A stretch of 56,407 nt of DNA, from NCBI GenBank assembly GCA_002104985.1, contig MCGO01000236.1:1-56407 (forward strand), read 5' to 3'. Numbering within the stretch: position 1 is the stretch's first letter; each line of letters starts with the position of its first letter. Below the pieces are notes generated by a model. It was not told the origin of the DNA. It did no database searches and was given only the letters and a program-made list of their open reading frames with translations. Below, in pieces: positions 1 to 9,847 of this stretch. The position numbers and the translations under genes are program-made. Origin of the DNA: Rhizoclosmatium globosum. Its lineage: Eukaryota > Chytridiomycota > Chytridiomycetes > Chytridiales > Chytriomycetaceae.

Positions 1-977
1 GCTTCAATATCCGGTACGTTCGAGCAATCGTTTTCACGAATATCATTCATGAGATTTGATAGAATATGGCCGGATACCGCGTCGTCCTTAATAATTGGCG
101 CAAGAGTTTGTTGAAGTTTATCGACTGCAGTTACAACCATCTCGCGGCGCTTTTCGCAATTAAGAGGTTCGTTGGGGTAGGCTGACTCGTACGTGTCCCA
201 TAGCTCCTTGAAGTCAATAAAGAGCTGATCAACCGAGTGATAATAAGTACCCTGTAGCTTCGTTTCACTGCTGCGCCATAGACTTTTGGTATCAATTTCT
301 TTGATTCCAGACGCAATAGTATGTACTTTTAGAAATAATTCCTGGACCGTAGTACATTCCTTTGTATGATCCTGCCACCACTTAGACATCCATTTATCGG
401 ACCGCATTTCGTTCAACGCCTTTGACATGCGATTAATAATATGGTCGCGTTCCTTATTGTGGGTTTCGGCGGCCTTTTGCAGTTCTTCAAACTCGGTAAT
501 TTGTTTCTTGTGTTTGTCTTTGAGTTGATTAATCTTGAACTGCGTTTTAACAATTTCTTCTTTGACGTGAACGGCTTTTTCAACGTCGTTAAGTCGTCCA
601 ATAGGACCGGGAATAGTAGTCGCACCGGTACTGTCGTTTGGATCGTTAACTAACGCGTAAGTGACGTTCACCTTAATCGCTTTCGTATGGAATAGATCCA
701 TTTCGCACTTTTCATTCCCTTCCGCATAGACCTTGCGGATCTCCAATTCCTGCATCTCGTCGTTGAGTGTCTGGAACTCCAAACCTTGCGTAGCATGGAG
801 GCCTTTCTTCGACGGGATCGGCTTTAATTGGAGGTTGGGACCAGTACTACCGGGCTTGGTGTCCAAGTATTCCTGCCAGCGGGTGAAGTTCCCACTGTTG
901 ATCATACTCTTGAACCAAGTAGTCATGGCGGTAATGCCGTCGGTAGCCTGGAGTTGTCTTGTAGTCGTGTTGGTCAT
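1..977 (-). CDS. Gag-like protein, partial (runs off window edge)
   Basis: An open frame enters from the left edge on the minus strand and has no stop for about 325 codons from the ATG at 977. The same frame extends in-frame to another ATG at 1196. The protein is hydrophilic, with Trp-rich helical stretches (MTTWFKSMINSGNF, WMSKWWQDH) and a lysine/glutamate coiled-coil segment in the middle (QFKINQLKDKHKKQ). No zinc knuckle is visible because the C-terminus lies outside. I do not recognise a defined family. Composition, the leader-like region upstream and an LTR-like segment next to it suggest the Gag of an LTR retrotransposon of a different family from the complete element at 18953. A host coiled-coil protein remains possible. 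I prefer the start at 977 because 1196 would leave only a few bases after the proposed LTR. Confidence 0.45.
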   Translation of the reverse strand, partial: MTNTTTRQLQATDGITAMTTWFKSMINSGNFTRWQEYLDTKPGSTGPNLQLKPIPSKKGLHATQGLEFQTLNDEMQELEIRKVYAEGNEKCEMDLFHTKAIKVNVTYALVNDPNDSTGATTIPGPIGRLNDVEKAVHVKEEIVKTQFKINQLKDKHKKQITEFEELQKAAETHNKERDHIINRMSKALNEMRSDKWMSKWWQDHTKECTTVQELFLKVHTIASGIKEIDTKSLWRSSETKLQGTYYHSVDQLFIDFKELWDTYESAYPNEPLNCEKRREMVVTAVDKLQQTLAPIIKDDAVSGHILSNLMNDIRENDCSNVPDIE

Positions 978-1201
978 TTTCTTTAATTCGTCGCTAATTT
1001 TGGTGTCATAAACTAATGGCAACCAATCAGCTTTTATCCTATTTGTAACACAAAGGACGTTAGAATCACACAATCGAAAAATTTGGTGAGGGGGTTGTGA
1101 GGCTCCTCCTTTGTTTCCGATTTGGGTGCTTTTTGGTCCATTGTTCCGAATCATTCCAGTTTCGTTCGCTTCGCTCTCGACGGTTACTTCGTTCATCTAT
1201 A

Positions 1202-1521
1202 TGTTGGAGTCTGCAGATTACGACCCCGGTATGTGTAGGCTTAATAGGGATTTGGGAAACTTAATCTTATTGGAATACTAATCTTAATAGAACAATTTAA
1301 ACGCCGGGAAAATCACCCGAGACCTCCAATCACAAATCTCCTCATCTCCCCCTATCAGCCTCCGCTCGCTTATCCCTTGAACACATATGTGAGTGATATA
1401 GATGCTGATTGAAGTTCGATTGAGCTTGAACCTTGATTGAAGTCTTGTCCTAATAAAGATTATACGTGTTTCCAATCTTTCTTGCATTCAGCTTGTAAAC
1501 CCTAAAATTACTCATTCAACA
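1202..1521 (-). repeat. Candidate 5' LTR of the Gag-like element
   Basis: Read on the minus strand this 320-bp segment starts TGTTGA and ends CCAACA, the terminal pattern usual for Ty1/copia-type LTRs, and it lies just upstream of the Gag-like ORF. Its outer end overlaps the last codons of the CFEM-like gene, which either means insertion into that gene's 3' end or that the match is chance. No second copy is in the window to confirm it. Confidence 0.25.
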
Positions 1522-2183
1522 AAACAGAGAAGGAATAATCCCACTAATATGGCTCCAGCAATAATGGCTCCTCTTTTGTTGTCAACTGTTGGTGTTTTCG
1601 ATTTCGTGGTCGGAGCCAATTTTTCTGGTGCACCTTCTCCTCCTTTTGTTGCTCTAGAGCCCTCTGTTTTCATCGATTTATTTGGATCAGTCGGTGGTCC
1701 GACTGTGGGAGGGATGAAGAATTCTTTTCCATTCCGGTCAATTATTGTTATTGCGGCCGCATCTCGATTTAAGTTAAATTTGTAGCCTTCGTTTTCGTTT
1801 TCGTTTGTGATGGAATTACAGATGGTGACTCTACTTTGTAACTGCAGTAATGCAATCCAATTAATAATTATTATTGTTATCAAAGAACTCACAATAGGAA
1901 TCATAGCCGACAAATCTTTGAGGTTATCGGATTTCGAGCACTTTGAGTTAAGGCATCTGAGAAGTTCAAGGCCTGTTGTCTCGGATTTGCAAAATTGCTG
2001 AAGGGAGTCTACAGCGAAAGTACTCTGCTTCGATAATTCTATAAAACAAGATTGGCCACATGTTGGCGCGGTTTTAAGAAGCTTGTTTAGAGAATCTGTT
2101 GAAGATTGAGCAGGACTGTTGGATGTAGCCACACAGGCTACTATTTGGAAGGCCAACACAATTAAGACAAACCACGCGTTCAT
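1512..2183 (-). CDS. CFEM-like secreted/anchored cysteine-rich protein
   Basis: Start chosen at the ATG at 2183, which opens a clear signal peptide (MNAWFVLIVLAFQIVACVA). A cysteine cluster follows (CGQSC, QQFC, LLRC, SKC, and TIC further on), with spacing like the second half of a CFEM domain. One or two of the usual eight cysteines are missing. A 51-nt GTGAGT...CTGCAG int segment (1842-1892) fits a small in-frame intron; removing it takes out a hydrophobic run and brings the last cysteine close, giving about 206 aa. A Thr/Pro/Lys-rich stalk and a C-terminal hydrophobic segment (AGAILVGLFLLC) suggest membrane or GPI attachment at the cell surface. CFEM proteins are fungal surface proteins used in adhesion, haem uptake or signalling; which one applies here is not visible. 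The gene end touches the candidate LTR. Confidence 0.65.
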   Translation of the reverse strand: MNAWFVLIVLAFQIVACVATSNSPAQSSTDSLNKLLKTAPTCGQSCFIELSKQSTFAVDSLQQFCKSETTGLELLRCLNSKCSKSDNLKDLSAMIPIVSSLITIIIINWIALLQLQSRVTICNSITNENENEGYKFNLNRDAAAITIIDRNGKEFFIPPTVGPPTDPNKSMKTEGSRATKGGEGAPEKLAPTTKSKTPTVDNKRGAIIAGAILVGLFLLCFVE

Positions 2184-2425
2184 AGTGGATTTTTGAATGT
2201 TCTTCAATGTGTTCGATTTTTGAACGTGAGTAGAAGAACCACAAAAAAATGTGGAACATCATTTTTGGTAGAACTTCATTCAAGTGATTGAATTCAACAA
2301 GCTTCTGACATCACTGTCACTTTTAAAGCATTTTATTACATTTATTCACTACGCTGCGCGTTCATACCAAACAGCACTGCAATAACTTTCCTCCACTGTC
2401 CTCCTCCAAAACTGGTAGGGATGTT

Positions 2426-3477
2426 TCACCAAACTATCTCAAATCCATTTTGATTGAGCATGTGGCAAAGTTCACCGTTGGGATCACTTGGGTCACCACC
2501 CTCTTGACAAGGGTGGCAAATGCGCAGGAATTTGAGCATTTTACAGCTTGAAACAAGAGTTTTAAGAGTTGAACACGAAACATTGAGAGGCGGGAGGTGA
2601 ATATTATCCTGTCCAAAAGTCAACTGTTCGAGGTTGGGACAGTATTTGACAAGCGCAAGCAGGACGTCGTCTGTAACGGACTCGTGTGCACCAATTAAAT
2701 TCAAGACTCGAAGCGAAGGATTTCTGGATATGCAATCAATCAAGTCTTTCGGTGTGCAAGCAGTAAGTATGAATGGCAAAACGATGTTTTCCTTTCCAGA
2801 GGTCGATTGGAGACATTCTTGAGTTGTATTTGTACCAGGAAGAATCGAGAACGTGTTTGGTCCTTTGTGTAGTGCAGTGTTTGTCATTTCCGCTTTGAGA
2901 ACACAGAACTCGCCCTCAAGATATCCTGCCGTGATTCGTGCCGTCATTTGATTGCATCCAGTCTCAACTCGAATCTCTTGTATTGGTTTATGAGATTTGG
3001 AGTCGCTTTCAGTAACTCAAAGCAAAGGGACAACAAACCTTCAATGCGAGCGGCCATCTCAGGCCATTGCAGCATAGCAAACGCATCCACAAGCGAATAA
3101 CCAAAATTAACAAACGCCACTGATTCACGGTTTGCTGTCCTCAAGTAGCCCACCAAAAGCTGCCGTATATTTGCCTCCTGATGATCCAAGCTTTCCGGCA
3201 CGGTCATCTCTTCCACTTTCAGTCCTGTGTACGTATTATGTTTCGTCAAGAGCGGGTGAGATCCTCGAGATTGTTTAATCCCGGTTTGTTCAAGCTGTTG
3301 AGCCAGGTTTGCAATCTCTTTGCATTGACGTTTGTGACCGCCCTCTTTCCAATCAGACCTCTGACAGTCTTTTGAGCAATATGACCGCGATTGACAGCCG
3401 GCGCACACTTGTGTTGGCCCTTTGGTCTCGCACACGCAGCATTTGCCCATCTTCGAGAGAAAAGTATTCAAAAACAT
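2426..3477 (-). CDS. MYND zinc-finger / LRR-like protein
   Basis: Two exons joined over a 62-nt GT-AG intron (2977-3038, CATAAAC-like branch site), 329 aa from the ATG at 3477. Unspliced, the two parts look like separate ORFs overlapping by ATGA; splicing puts them in one frame. The N-terminus carries a MYND finger: CCVCETKGPTQVCAGC, then YCSKDCQ and a His/Cys pair in GHKRQC. The middle is helical. The C-terminal part has leucine-rich segments of the F-box/LRR kind (LRVLNLIGAHESVTDD, LVKYCPNLEQLTFG). MYND fingers bind proline-rich partners. No SET domain is present, so a methyltransferase role is not supported; an adaptor or scaffold is more likely. Confidence 0.75.
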
Positions 3478-3822
3478 GTCACGACTCTTTTGTCGAATCC
3501 TTTTTAGCTTGCTAAAAGCTAGAGGTGGTTTTTCTCCGTCCGGCCGTGTAGGCACCCACTTCAAACCCCGCCAAGGTCACTTAGCAAAGTCACGTGATGA
3601 CTCATTTCCAATAACACATTCCTATTGGAATCATCATTGACGAACAAAAAACATAACAAACGTCATAAAAACAAAATAGCAGCCAAATACAGAGAAACTT
3701 TACAAGTACAGTGCAACAATTTCTTCCATGTCCAAAGTGTGCCAGATTGCTGGAGAAATGTATGAATACAGGTAGGGAGATTTTTCTGATGAGATGAACA
3801 TTAGCATCCACAAACTGTCAAA
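3478..3822. other. Intergenic, no gene seen
   Basis: AT-rich stretch between the 5' end of the MYND gene and the decayed gene. Only short antisense ORFs without recognisable motifs. Confidence 0.6.
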
Positions 3823-3993
3823 CTACAAACATTTGTTCTTGGAGGGATGTGTTGCCCACGCCTCCAGCACCTGTTTGGAGTTTAGGCCATTGACCATGTG
3901 TTGACTTTGTTGCCTTCTAGGTAAAGCAGGAATGTTGATATTGTCTCCAATAAAGTTTTGACTGAAGATGATCAGAATTGCTCTTATGGATAA

Positions 3994-4560
3994 TAGGGAT
4001 GGTCAAAGTAAGGGATTTTGGACAAGATTGAAAAGCACGAAAAGCGAAGCTCTCCCTCGCTTTTCGATATCGCAATTTGGCGTCACTTTTCAGTTTTGCG
4101 ATTCGATTTCGCAATTCACCACCAAGACCGCTAAGAAGCAGAACACTAAGAAGGAGCGATTTGAAACCTCAACTCTGACCCTCCTTGTCAACAGGTTTTG
4201 AACCACCACTTTTCAAAAGGTTGAAACATCACTTTTCAAACACCCCAATCTTCGCAGCAAACATTGGGGCGTTTGAAAAGCGCAGTTTCATCATTTTGAA
4301 AAGCGGCGGTTTGAAACCGTCGGAAAGGGATGGTCAGAGTTGCGGTTTCGAACCACGGCCTCTTGAGGTGTTTGTCATAGCGGATTAGGTCGTGAAAAGC
4401 AAAATCGAATCGCAAAACTCAAAAGCGGCTCCCAAAAGCAAAATTGAAAAGCGAGGGAGAGGTTCTCTTTTGGGTTCGAAAAGGGGATTTTGGCCATTTC
4501 AAAACTTCGCTTTTCACACTTTTGAAAATTGTCCAAAACACCCAACTTTGACCACCCCTA
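3994..4560. mobile_element. Foldback MITE-like element, copy 1
   Basis: A 567-bp palindromic unit. The left end TA-GGGATGGTCAAAG and right end CTTTGACCACCCC-TA are inverted copies flanked by TA. The two arms (about 3996-4240 and 4265-4558) remain largely inverted repeats of each other, full of GAAAAGCG/CGCTTTTC motifs. The centre is a hairpin: CAAACACCCCAAT against ATTGGGGCGTTTG around 4238-4276. There is no coding capacity. TA target duplication and long inverted repeats fit a non-autonomous Tc1/mariner-type foldback element. Confidence 0.75.
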
Positions 4561-6143
4561 AGGCTGTTGCATTATACTCCATGGAACAACTAACCAATCA
4601 AGTAATTCAGGAGCCTCTTCTCATTTGGCAGAATCTCAATGGACTGTCCACTCTTTTTTGCATTAGAAGCAAGCTCTTTCAAGCCAAGTGACATGAGAAT
4701 GTCTATCAAAGGTGGTGACAGAATACGACAAGAGACACCTGAAGGAGAAGTGCTGTCAATTAAAACTAAAAGAAAACATAAGCCTACAAACAATGCAAGA
4801 ATGCTAATGATCAGCTCTTGCATCCAGCTGTGTCTGTCTCAGGTTTTGCGGTTGGTGCAACAACAGGCTCGAACTCTAGAACAAATTTCACTTAGACAAG
4901 GAGCTTTGATTTTTGACGTGGTTATTTCAAGTTTATATTGTGGATGTTGGTTTTGGTGATCCATCTTGATGTGGAGGAGTAGCATCAGCGATAGAAGCAC
5001 TACATCTGGGATTGGGTCATCTGAAGCTTGAGTAATTTTAGTGTCTGATTCTGCTGGTGATTTTGTTTCCTCTGCGTCAAAGGAACTAATGTTGTCCTTA
5101 TAGCTGGTGCCATATCTTCCAAGAGCTATTGTGCGTTTTGTCCAAAATTGGAGTTTCAAACTCTTACAGTCATTTCATTCTTTTCTTTGGCCTTCCTGCG
5201 AAACCTTCTCCCTCGTCCAACATGGACCTGTACCACATCATTCAGCCAAAATGTAGAGCTATCTATTGGTATAGCGCATGGCTGCTAGCAGGTGCAGATC
5301 TGGTTTTGGCAGAGCAACACAGTAGTGAATCAATCCTCTGAAGAACTTTAACATTGCCAAAGGGCAGGAGACCACATGGTCCAAGTGCTTGGTGTTTAAT
5401 GTCAACAAATGTTGAACCATCAGCTTATCTCCGTACCTATTTCCAATATATGTCAATTATTGGATTTCACAGATTTACAAACCTTTCTATTTTTCCTTTA
5501 AGGGGAGGACTTCTTCAGTCTCTTGTGGGCAAAGGAAATTGTTTTCATAGGCATTCAACTCCTTATAGCCTTAATTCAGAAACTTTCAATAGATATAACT
5601 ATCTTATTGCAAAAGTGTAAGTATAGTTTGCAATAATATTGAATTCTACCTGATCACTTATGTTCACATTGTCAAAAGCCATCTGGACTCTAAGTTCAGT
5701 ATCCAGTACGTCATTCAAAGAAGAATCAACAGTGCGATAACCTCACCCAGCGGCAGTTGTGGACCTGAAAATCCCAATTATTAAAATCAACAGCATGAAA
5801 GTACGAAGGAAACTGCACCATTGTAGGACAAAGCCGGGGGCAGTTGATCCAGGAGAGTTGTAATTCCTTAGGCAGCTGTAACACTGACTGGTGGCTGAAT
5901 AGCCACAACACGCTGACTTGAGTGGACATACGTTTTTGAAGCTTGATGGACAGGTTCAACAGGAATGGTGCAGTCATCATGATCTTTGCTGGCAAAAGAC
6001 TATTTTGAAAGATTGGGCTGAGCGATGGCATCAATGTGGAAAGGGTCCATAGAATGCGACATGAATCCTTTGGATGGGTCAGAAATAGGTCCAGCATTTG
6101 TTTTTGATTCCTTTGAAGTGGAGGCTAAATGATCCGCAGCTAT

Positions 6144-6646
6144 TAGGGGTGGTCAAAGTTGGGTATTTTGGACTATTTTCAAAAGTGCGAAAAGCAAAGT
6201 TTTGAAATGGCCAAAATCCCCTTTTTGAATCCAAAAGAGAACCTCTCCCTCGCTTTTCAATTCCGCTTTTGGGAGCCGCTTAGAGTCTTGCGATTCAATT
6301 TCGCTTTTCACCACCCAATCCGCTATGACAAAACACCTCAAGAGGCAATGGTTCGAAACCGCAACTCTGACCCTCCTTATCTACAGGTTTCAAACCACCG
6401 CTTTTCAAGATGATGAAACTTTGCTTTTCAGGGTGAAATGGAGATGGTAAGGGACCTGCTTGGATCCACAGCCACAATGCAAGCACAGTGATTGTGGATG
6501 CGAGAAGTACAAGAGCTTGCGTTGCTCGTCCATGGGCGACAATGTATTCATCCCATAGGAGGCACAGCTTTTGGGCCAGTGTGAGTTCGTTGAAGAAAAC
6601 GTCGATGTATTCCTCGTCTGTCCTATTCCACTTTGACCACCCCTAT
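6144..6646. mobile_element. Related foldback element, copy 2, with inserted coding-like DNA
   Basis: The 503-bp element starts TA-GGGGTGGTCAAAG and ends CTTTGACCACCCC-TA. Its left 290 bp match, in inverse orientation, the right arm of the copy at 3994-4560, including the blocks around CCGCTATGACAAA and CTCAAGAGGC. The right arm is reduced to about 15-20 bp. Between them, 6440-6625 is unrelated and more GC-rich, and on the minus strand reads as an open membrane-protein-like frame (VLLASTITVLALWLWIQAG). This looks like host sequence captured inside a non-autonomous element. Confidence 0.65.
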
Positions 6647-7723
6647 TTTTGACACAGCTATATGTGACTTGCGAAAGTTGCCCTTTCCTTCACAACCAAT
6701 ACTAAACACCTCAACAAGTACAATAAAATCTCCTGAAAGACACATTAATTAAAGTAATCCTTTATACTACCACTCACATTACACACTCCTCCATAAAAAG
6801 CTAACCCTAAGACTTGTGTTGTCATTGATTTTAAGCTTCTCAGTAATTGTGTCAATGTGGCTAATTGTGTTTTTAACACTTTTGGAGGCAGTGTCAAGTT
6901 TTGCACAAGTAGTAGCATTACGACAATTCTTCAGATTGGAAACTCTTTTTGTAGGATAGGTACATTTAGTCTCCACATTTATCCCATACCTTTTCTGGTA
7001 TAAAGCCCGATTTGAAAAATTTAGGAAGTCCAATAATTTAAAGGTATTGGATTTCACAAAGCTAATACATACCATATGTTCAAGAATACTTTCTGTGAAT
7101 TTCTTTGCCACCTCCGTAATGTCCACAACTGCCAGTTTGACAGCCAATTCTTCCTCCATATCCATCATACTAACAAGCATTTTGTTTTCAGCCAATCCAG
7201 TTACTTTCTCTAACACTTTGATACACTGGCAAGAGTGATTGGTCAACAACTCTGTTGTTTAACCATCAGTTAATTGATTGAAAGATCGAAATACTCACCA
7301 CTCTTGGAGTCTCCTCATCTTCTCTCTTCTATTCTTCTGCTTCCTTGTCTGCTGCCTGGTCATTGATGTTTCTGTGTGAAGGAACCCCATCACCCTCCCT
7401 TGACACACTCCCACTTGCTTGATTAGTGTTGTTGTTCATCGCACTAGAGGTATTGTACGTCATTGACGCTTGCAGGGACTTTGATGTGCTGTTTGTTCAC
7501 TGGGGATGATGTGCCTGGTGTCTGTGCTTAATCCAATAAAACAATTCTCTTATTTCATACACAAAAAAGCAAGCTAAAAAGGTCCTAGCGGCGGCACGAC
7601 GCACCTCAGTCGATATACTAAATTAGTGAAAATGAAAGGTATTGAGAGGTAGGGCGTAAGTATTACGATGACTATGACGTTAACAAGAAAAACGTGTTCA
7701 CAGTTTCCTTCATAGCGAACCAC

Positions 7724-7795
7724 GACTCCTTGGCGCAACGGTAGCGCGTTCGTCTCCAAAGCGAAAGGTTGCGCGTTCAAATCGCGTAGGGGTCA
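7724..7795 (+). tRNA. tRNA-Trp (CCA)
   Basis: 72 nt, intronless, full cloverleaf: acceptor GACTCCT/AGGGGTC with one G-T pair, D arm GGCGC...GCGC, anticodon loop CTCCAAA giving anticodon CCA, and T arm GCGCG-TTCAAAT-CGCGT. Discriminator base A at 7795. Confidence 0.93.
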
Positions 7796-8029
7796 CACGG
7801 CGTTTTAGCCTTAGGGGAAAGAAACCGGGGTGAACCCATTCAACGTCCCTTTTGGACGTTGCTCACCAATCACAAAAGAACAGCCACGGCATATATATAC
7901 CAAATGAAAATGTCGTACATTCGTAGATCCTCTTGTTGCAAACGAGCATTCCTTTCCCGACTCAACAGCACAACACAACAGACAACACCACGCCTCCCAC
8001 TCACTTCTCCTCCATCTTACCACAAAACG

Positions 8030-8101
8030 GGGCCCAACCGGGAATTGAACCCGGGACCACTTCTACCCTAAAGAAGTATCATACTACTAGACCATTGGGC
8101 T
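8030..8101 (-). tRNA. tRNA-Pro (AGG)
   Basis: Minus strand, 72 nt: acceptor AGCCCAA/TTGGGCC, D arm TGGTCTAGTAGTATGA, anticodon arm CTTCT-TTAGGGT-AGAAG giving anticodon AGG, T arm with GGTTCAATTCC. A TTTT terminator follows within a few bases. The first acceptor pair is A1-C72 instead of a Watson-Crick pair. Confidence 0.85.
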
Positions 8102-8548
8102 TGTACAGTGGAAGGACTCATTAATAGAAGGACCGATAATGCAGAATATTTTTCACGGTTGAGATCAAAACACCGCTTTTAATACTGAAACACTGAAGTT
8201 AAGGCGGCAAGTCCTAAGTTCACCTCCAGCTTATCTGGTGGCAGCGATCTCCAGACTATTATCACGACATTATCAAAATTAGCACCCCAAAGTGAATGGA
8301 AAAGATTTCATTGGATTATTGATTGACGTGGCAGCTGAGTTGATAACAGATTGTGAGGTTCAAACACAGTATTACAGCCAAGGAAACCTGTCATCCTCTT
8401 TCTTAAGTGATGCTACTTTCATTGTGCAGTGCCTTCTCGGAAAGAATAAATCAGATGAGAAGAAAGAAGTCCGTCCGAACGAGTCCGATTTTTCACGTTG
8501 GTCTTATTTTTGGAACCCTCGTTTTCTTCTTTCTGTCGAATTGGTCGA
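8102..8548. other. Intergenic, promoter side of ankyrin gene
   Basis: No gene supported. A 109-codon plus-strand frame starting near 8292 overlaps the ankyrin gene start in another frame and shows no motif. Confidence 0.55.
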
Positions 8549-9472
8549 ATGTCAAGTCGAATGTCCACGAAGCCAATCCTTCCACTTGAGCTCATTGAGT
8601 CCATCATCTGCCTCGCTGTAGTATCTGGCATTAGGGCCGGCGACAGAGGATCGTATTCCTTGTTCTCGGTTCTGACGAGCGTGAGTCGATCAGTGCGCAA
8701 GGCCGTGTTTGAGTCAGGCGTTGTTCGAGCGCGGATTCTGATTGGCGCATTTGGGATTGGCGGTGCCCTCGAAGAAGTTGTTGGTGGCGACGGCGGCGGC
8801 GGCAAAACGTGGCGCTCGACGGCGGCGACAGTGGTGGTGGTCCCTGCGCTGCTGCGACTCGGCGCTGATCCATCCGCCGCGGAGGCTTCGGCGCTGCGAC
8901 TCGCGTGTCGCAGGAACGATGAGGACCTTGTCATTCAAGTGCTCCGGTTTGTTCCGGCGGCAGAGGCAAAGTTGCTGGTTGCTGTCAGAGATAATGAGTG
9001 TCTGCGTGAGGCTTGCAGATCTGGAAATAAGGCAATTGCTCGTGCTCTCTTGGCTGCTGGTGCGGATATTCATGCGCGTGCTGACGAAGCTCTGAGATAT
9101 GCTGCATGCTTTGGAAACGCGGATATGGCACAGTTTCTGATTGACAATGGTGCTGATGTCACAGCCTTGAACAACACTTCCCTGTTTGAATCCATCGACA
9201 AGACTCATGAACATATTGTGAGAATCCTGTTGGCTTCTGGTTCGGATCCAAACGTTACTCGTTATGGTATTCTAGGTGGCCAATCTGTTCTTCAAGCCGC
9301 CGTTGCTAAAAAGAGCCTCGAAAACATCCAGAAACTTTTAGCGTATGGCGCCAATCCTTCGTATAATAATGGCGCTGCGAAAAGAGATGCTCTTCGTCTT
9401 GGTGCTTTGGATATTGTCAAGCTGCTTGAAAAAGCTGAATCAACAACAACCCCGTCTCCGATCCTTAATTGA
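8549..9472 (+). CDS. F-box-like / ankyrin-repeat protein
   Basis: Single exon, 307 aa from the ATG at 8549 (an ATG at 8561 is also possible). The N-terminus has an F-box-like helix pattern (ILPLELIESIICLAVVSGIR, then a Ser/Arg-rich helix). From about residue 105 onward there are degenerate ankyrin repeats with the ALLxxGAD core: LLRLGADPS, ALLAAGADIHAR, FLIDNGADVTA, ILLASGSDPNV, LLAYGANPS. This combination is common in fungal and amoebal proteins that may recruit targets to SCF ubiquitin ligase, but the F-box assignment is weak. A Gly run at about residues 78-82 and Ala/Val-rich low complexity lie between the domains. It faces the chitinase gene tail to tail. Confidence 0.75.
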   Translation: MSSRMSTKPILPLELIESIICLAVVSGIRAGDRGSYSLFSVLTSVSRSVRKAVFESGVVRARILIGAFGIGGALEEVVGGDGGGGKTWRSTAATVVVVPALLRLGADPSAAEASALRLACRRNDEDLVIQVLRFVPAAEAKLLVAVRDNECLREACRSGNKAIARALLAAGADIHARADEALRYAACFGNADMAQFLIDNGADVTALNNTSLFESIDKTHEHIVRILLASGSDPNVTRYGILGGQSVLQAAVAKKSLENIQKLLAYGANPSYNNGAAKRDALRLGALDIVKLLEKAESTTTPSPILN

Positions 9473-9847
9473 TAATACCCATGAATTTTATTTCATCTTA
9501 TTTTAGTGACGATCTCTCTTCTTTTGGACTGTTGCTCCAAGTCACATCGTGACAATTTTAATTGAAAATATAGTACTTAGTTTATTTGTGTAAAAACTCC
9601 TGGCAATACATTGAGGAACGTCATGTTGAAATGAAGGCGATAGGATGTAGGAGCAGTTTCCTGTATGGTCCATTGATTTTAGAAATGTACAATGGGAGTG
9701 TTTCTTTGATTCAGTCCCGTTCTTTGATTGCTTTGCATTATTGGTTCAAACGAATAACAATGATACTTAAGCATTCTCTTTATTACTGTTTCGAATATAG
9801 TGACATTAATTGATAAACATTTCTAACTTCTAAAAGTAGTCAGATAC
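9473..9847. other. Intergenic between convergent genes
   Basis: Shared 3' flank of the ankyrin gene (plus) and the chitinase (minus). Nothing recognisable beyond AT-rich sequence. Confidence 0.6.

Larger units (their letters stand above)
3823..7463 (-). pseudogene. Decayed multi-exon gene broken by two foldback elements
   Basis: Minus-strand coding remnants are strung over 3.6 kb. A likely start at 7463 (MTYNTSSAMNNN) runs into a TAG at 7329-7331, then continues through plausible GT-AG introns into a helical segment (EKVTGLAENKMLVSMMDMEE) and a second one (TASKSVKNTISHID). Removing the element at 6144-6646 down to one TA joins ...RKSHIAVSKI to ...ADHLASTSKESK without a frame change. Removing the element at 3994-4560 joins coding frame through to a stop at 3823. 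A membrane-like segment lies near 4770-4820 (ISILALFVGLCFLLVLI). Several in-frame stops between 5600 and 6000 cannot all be explained by introns. Function unknown and no family recognised. It could be an old host gene or the body of a dead transposon. Confidence 0.5.

Noticed and set aside
2944..2947. ATGA overlap of two minus-strand ORFs, as if translationally coupled
   Set aside because: A 62-nt GT-AG intron (2977-3038) joins both parts into one MYND/LRR protein in frame.
6144..6646. Solo LTR interpretation of the repeat
   Set aside because: Ends are inverted repeats with TA flanks, not TG...CA ends with a 5-bp duplication.
8292..8621. 109-codon plus-strand ORF
   Set aside because: Overlaps the start of the ankyrin gene in another frame and lacks recognisable sequence.
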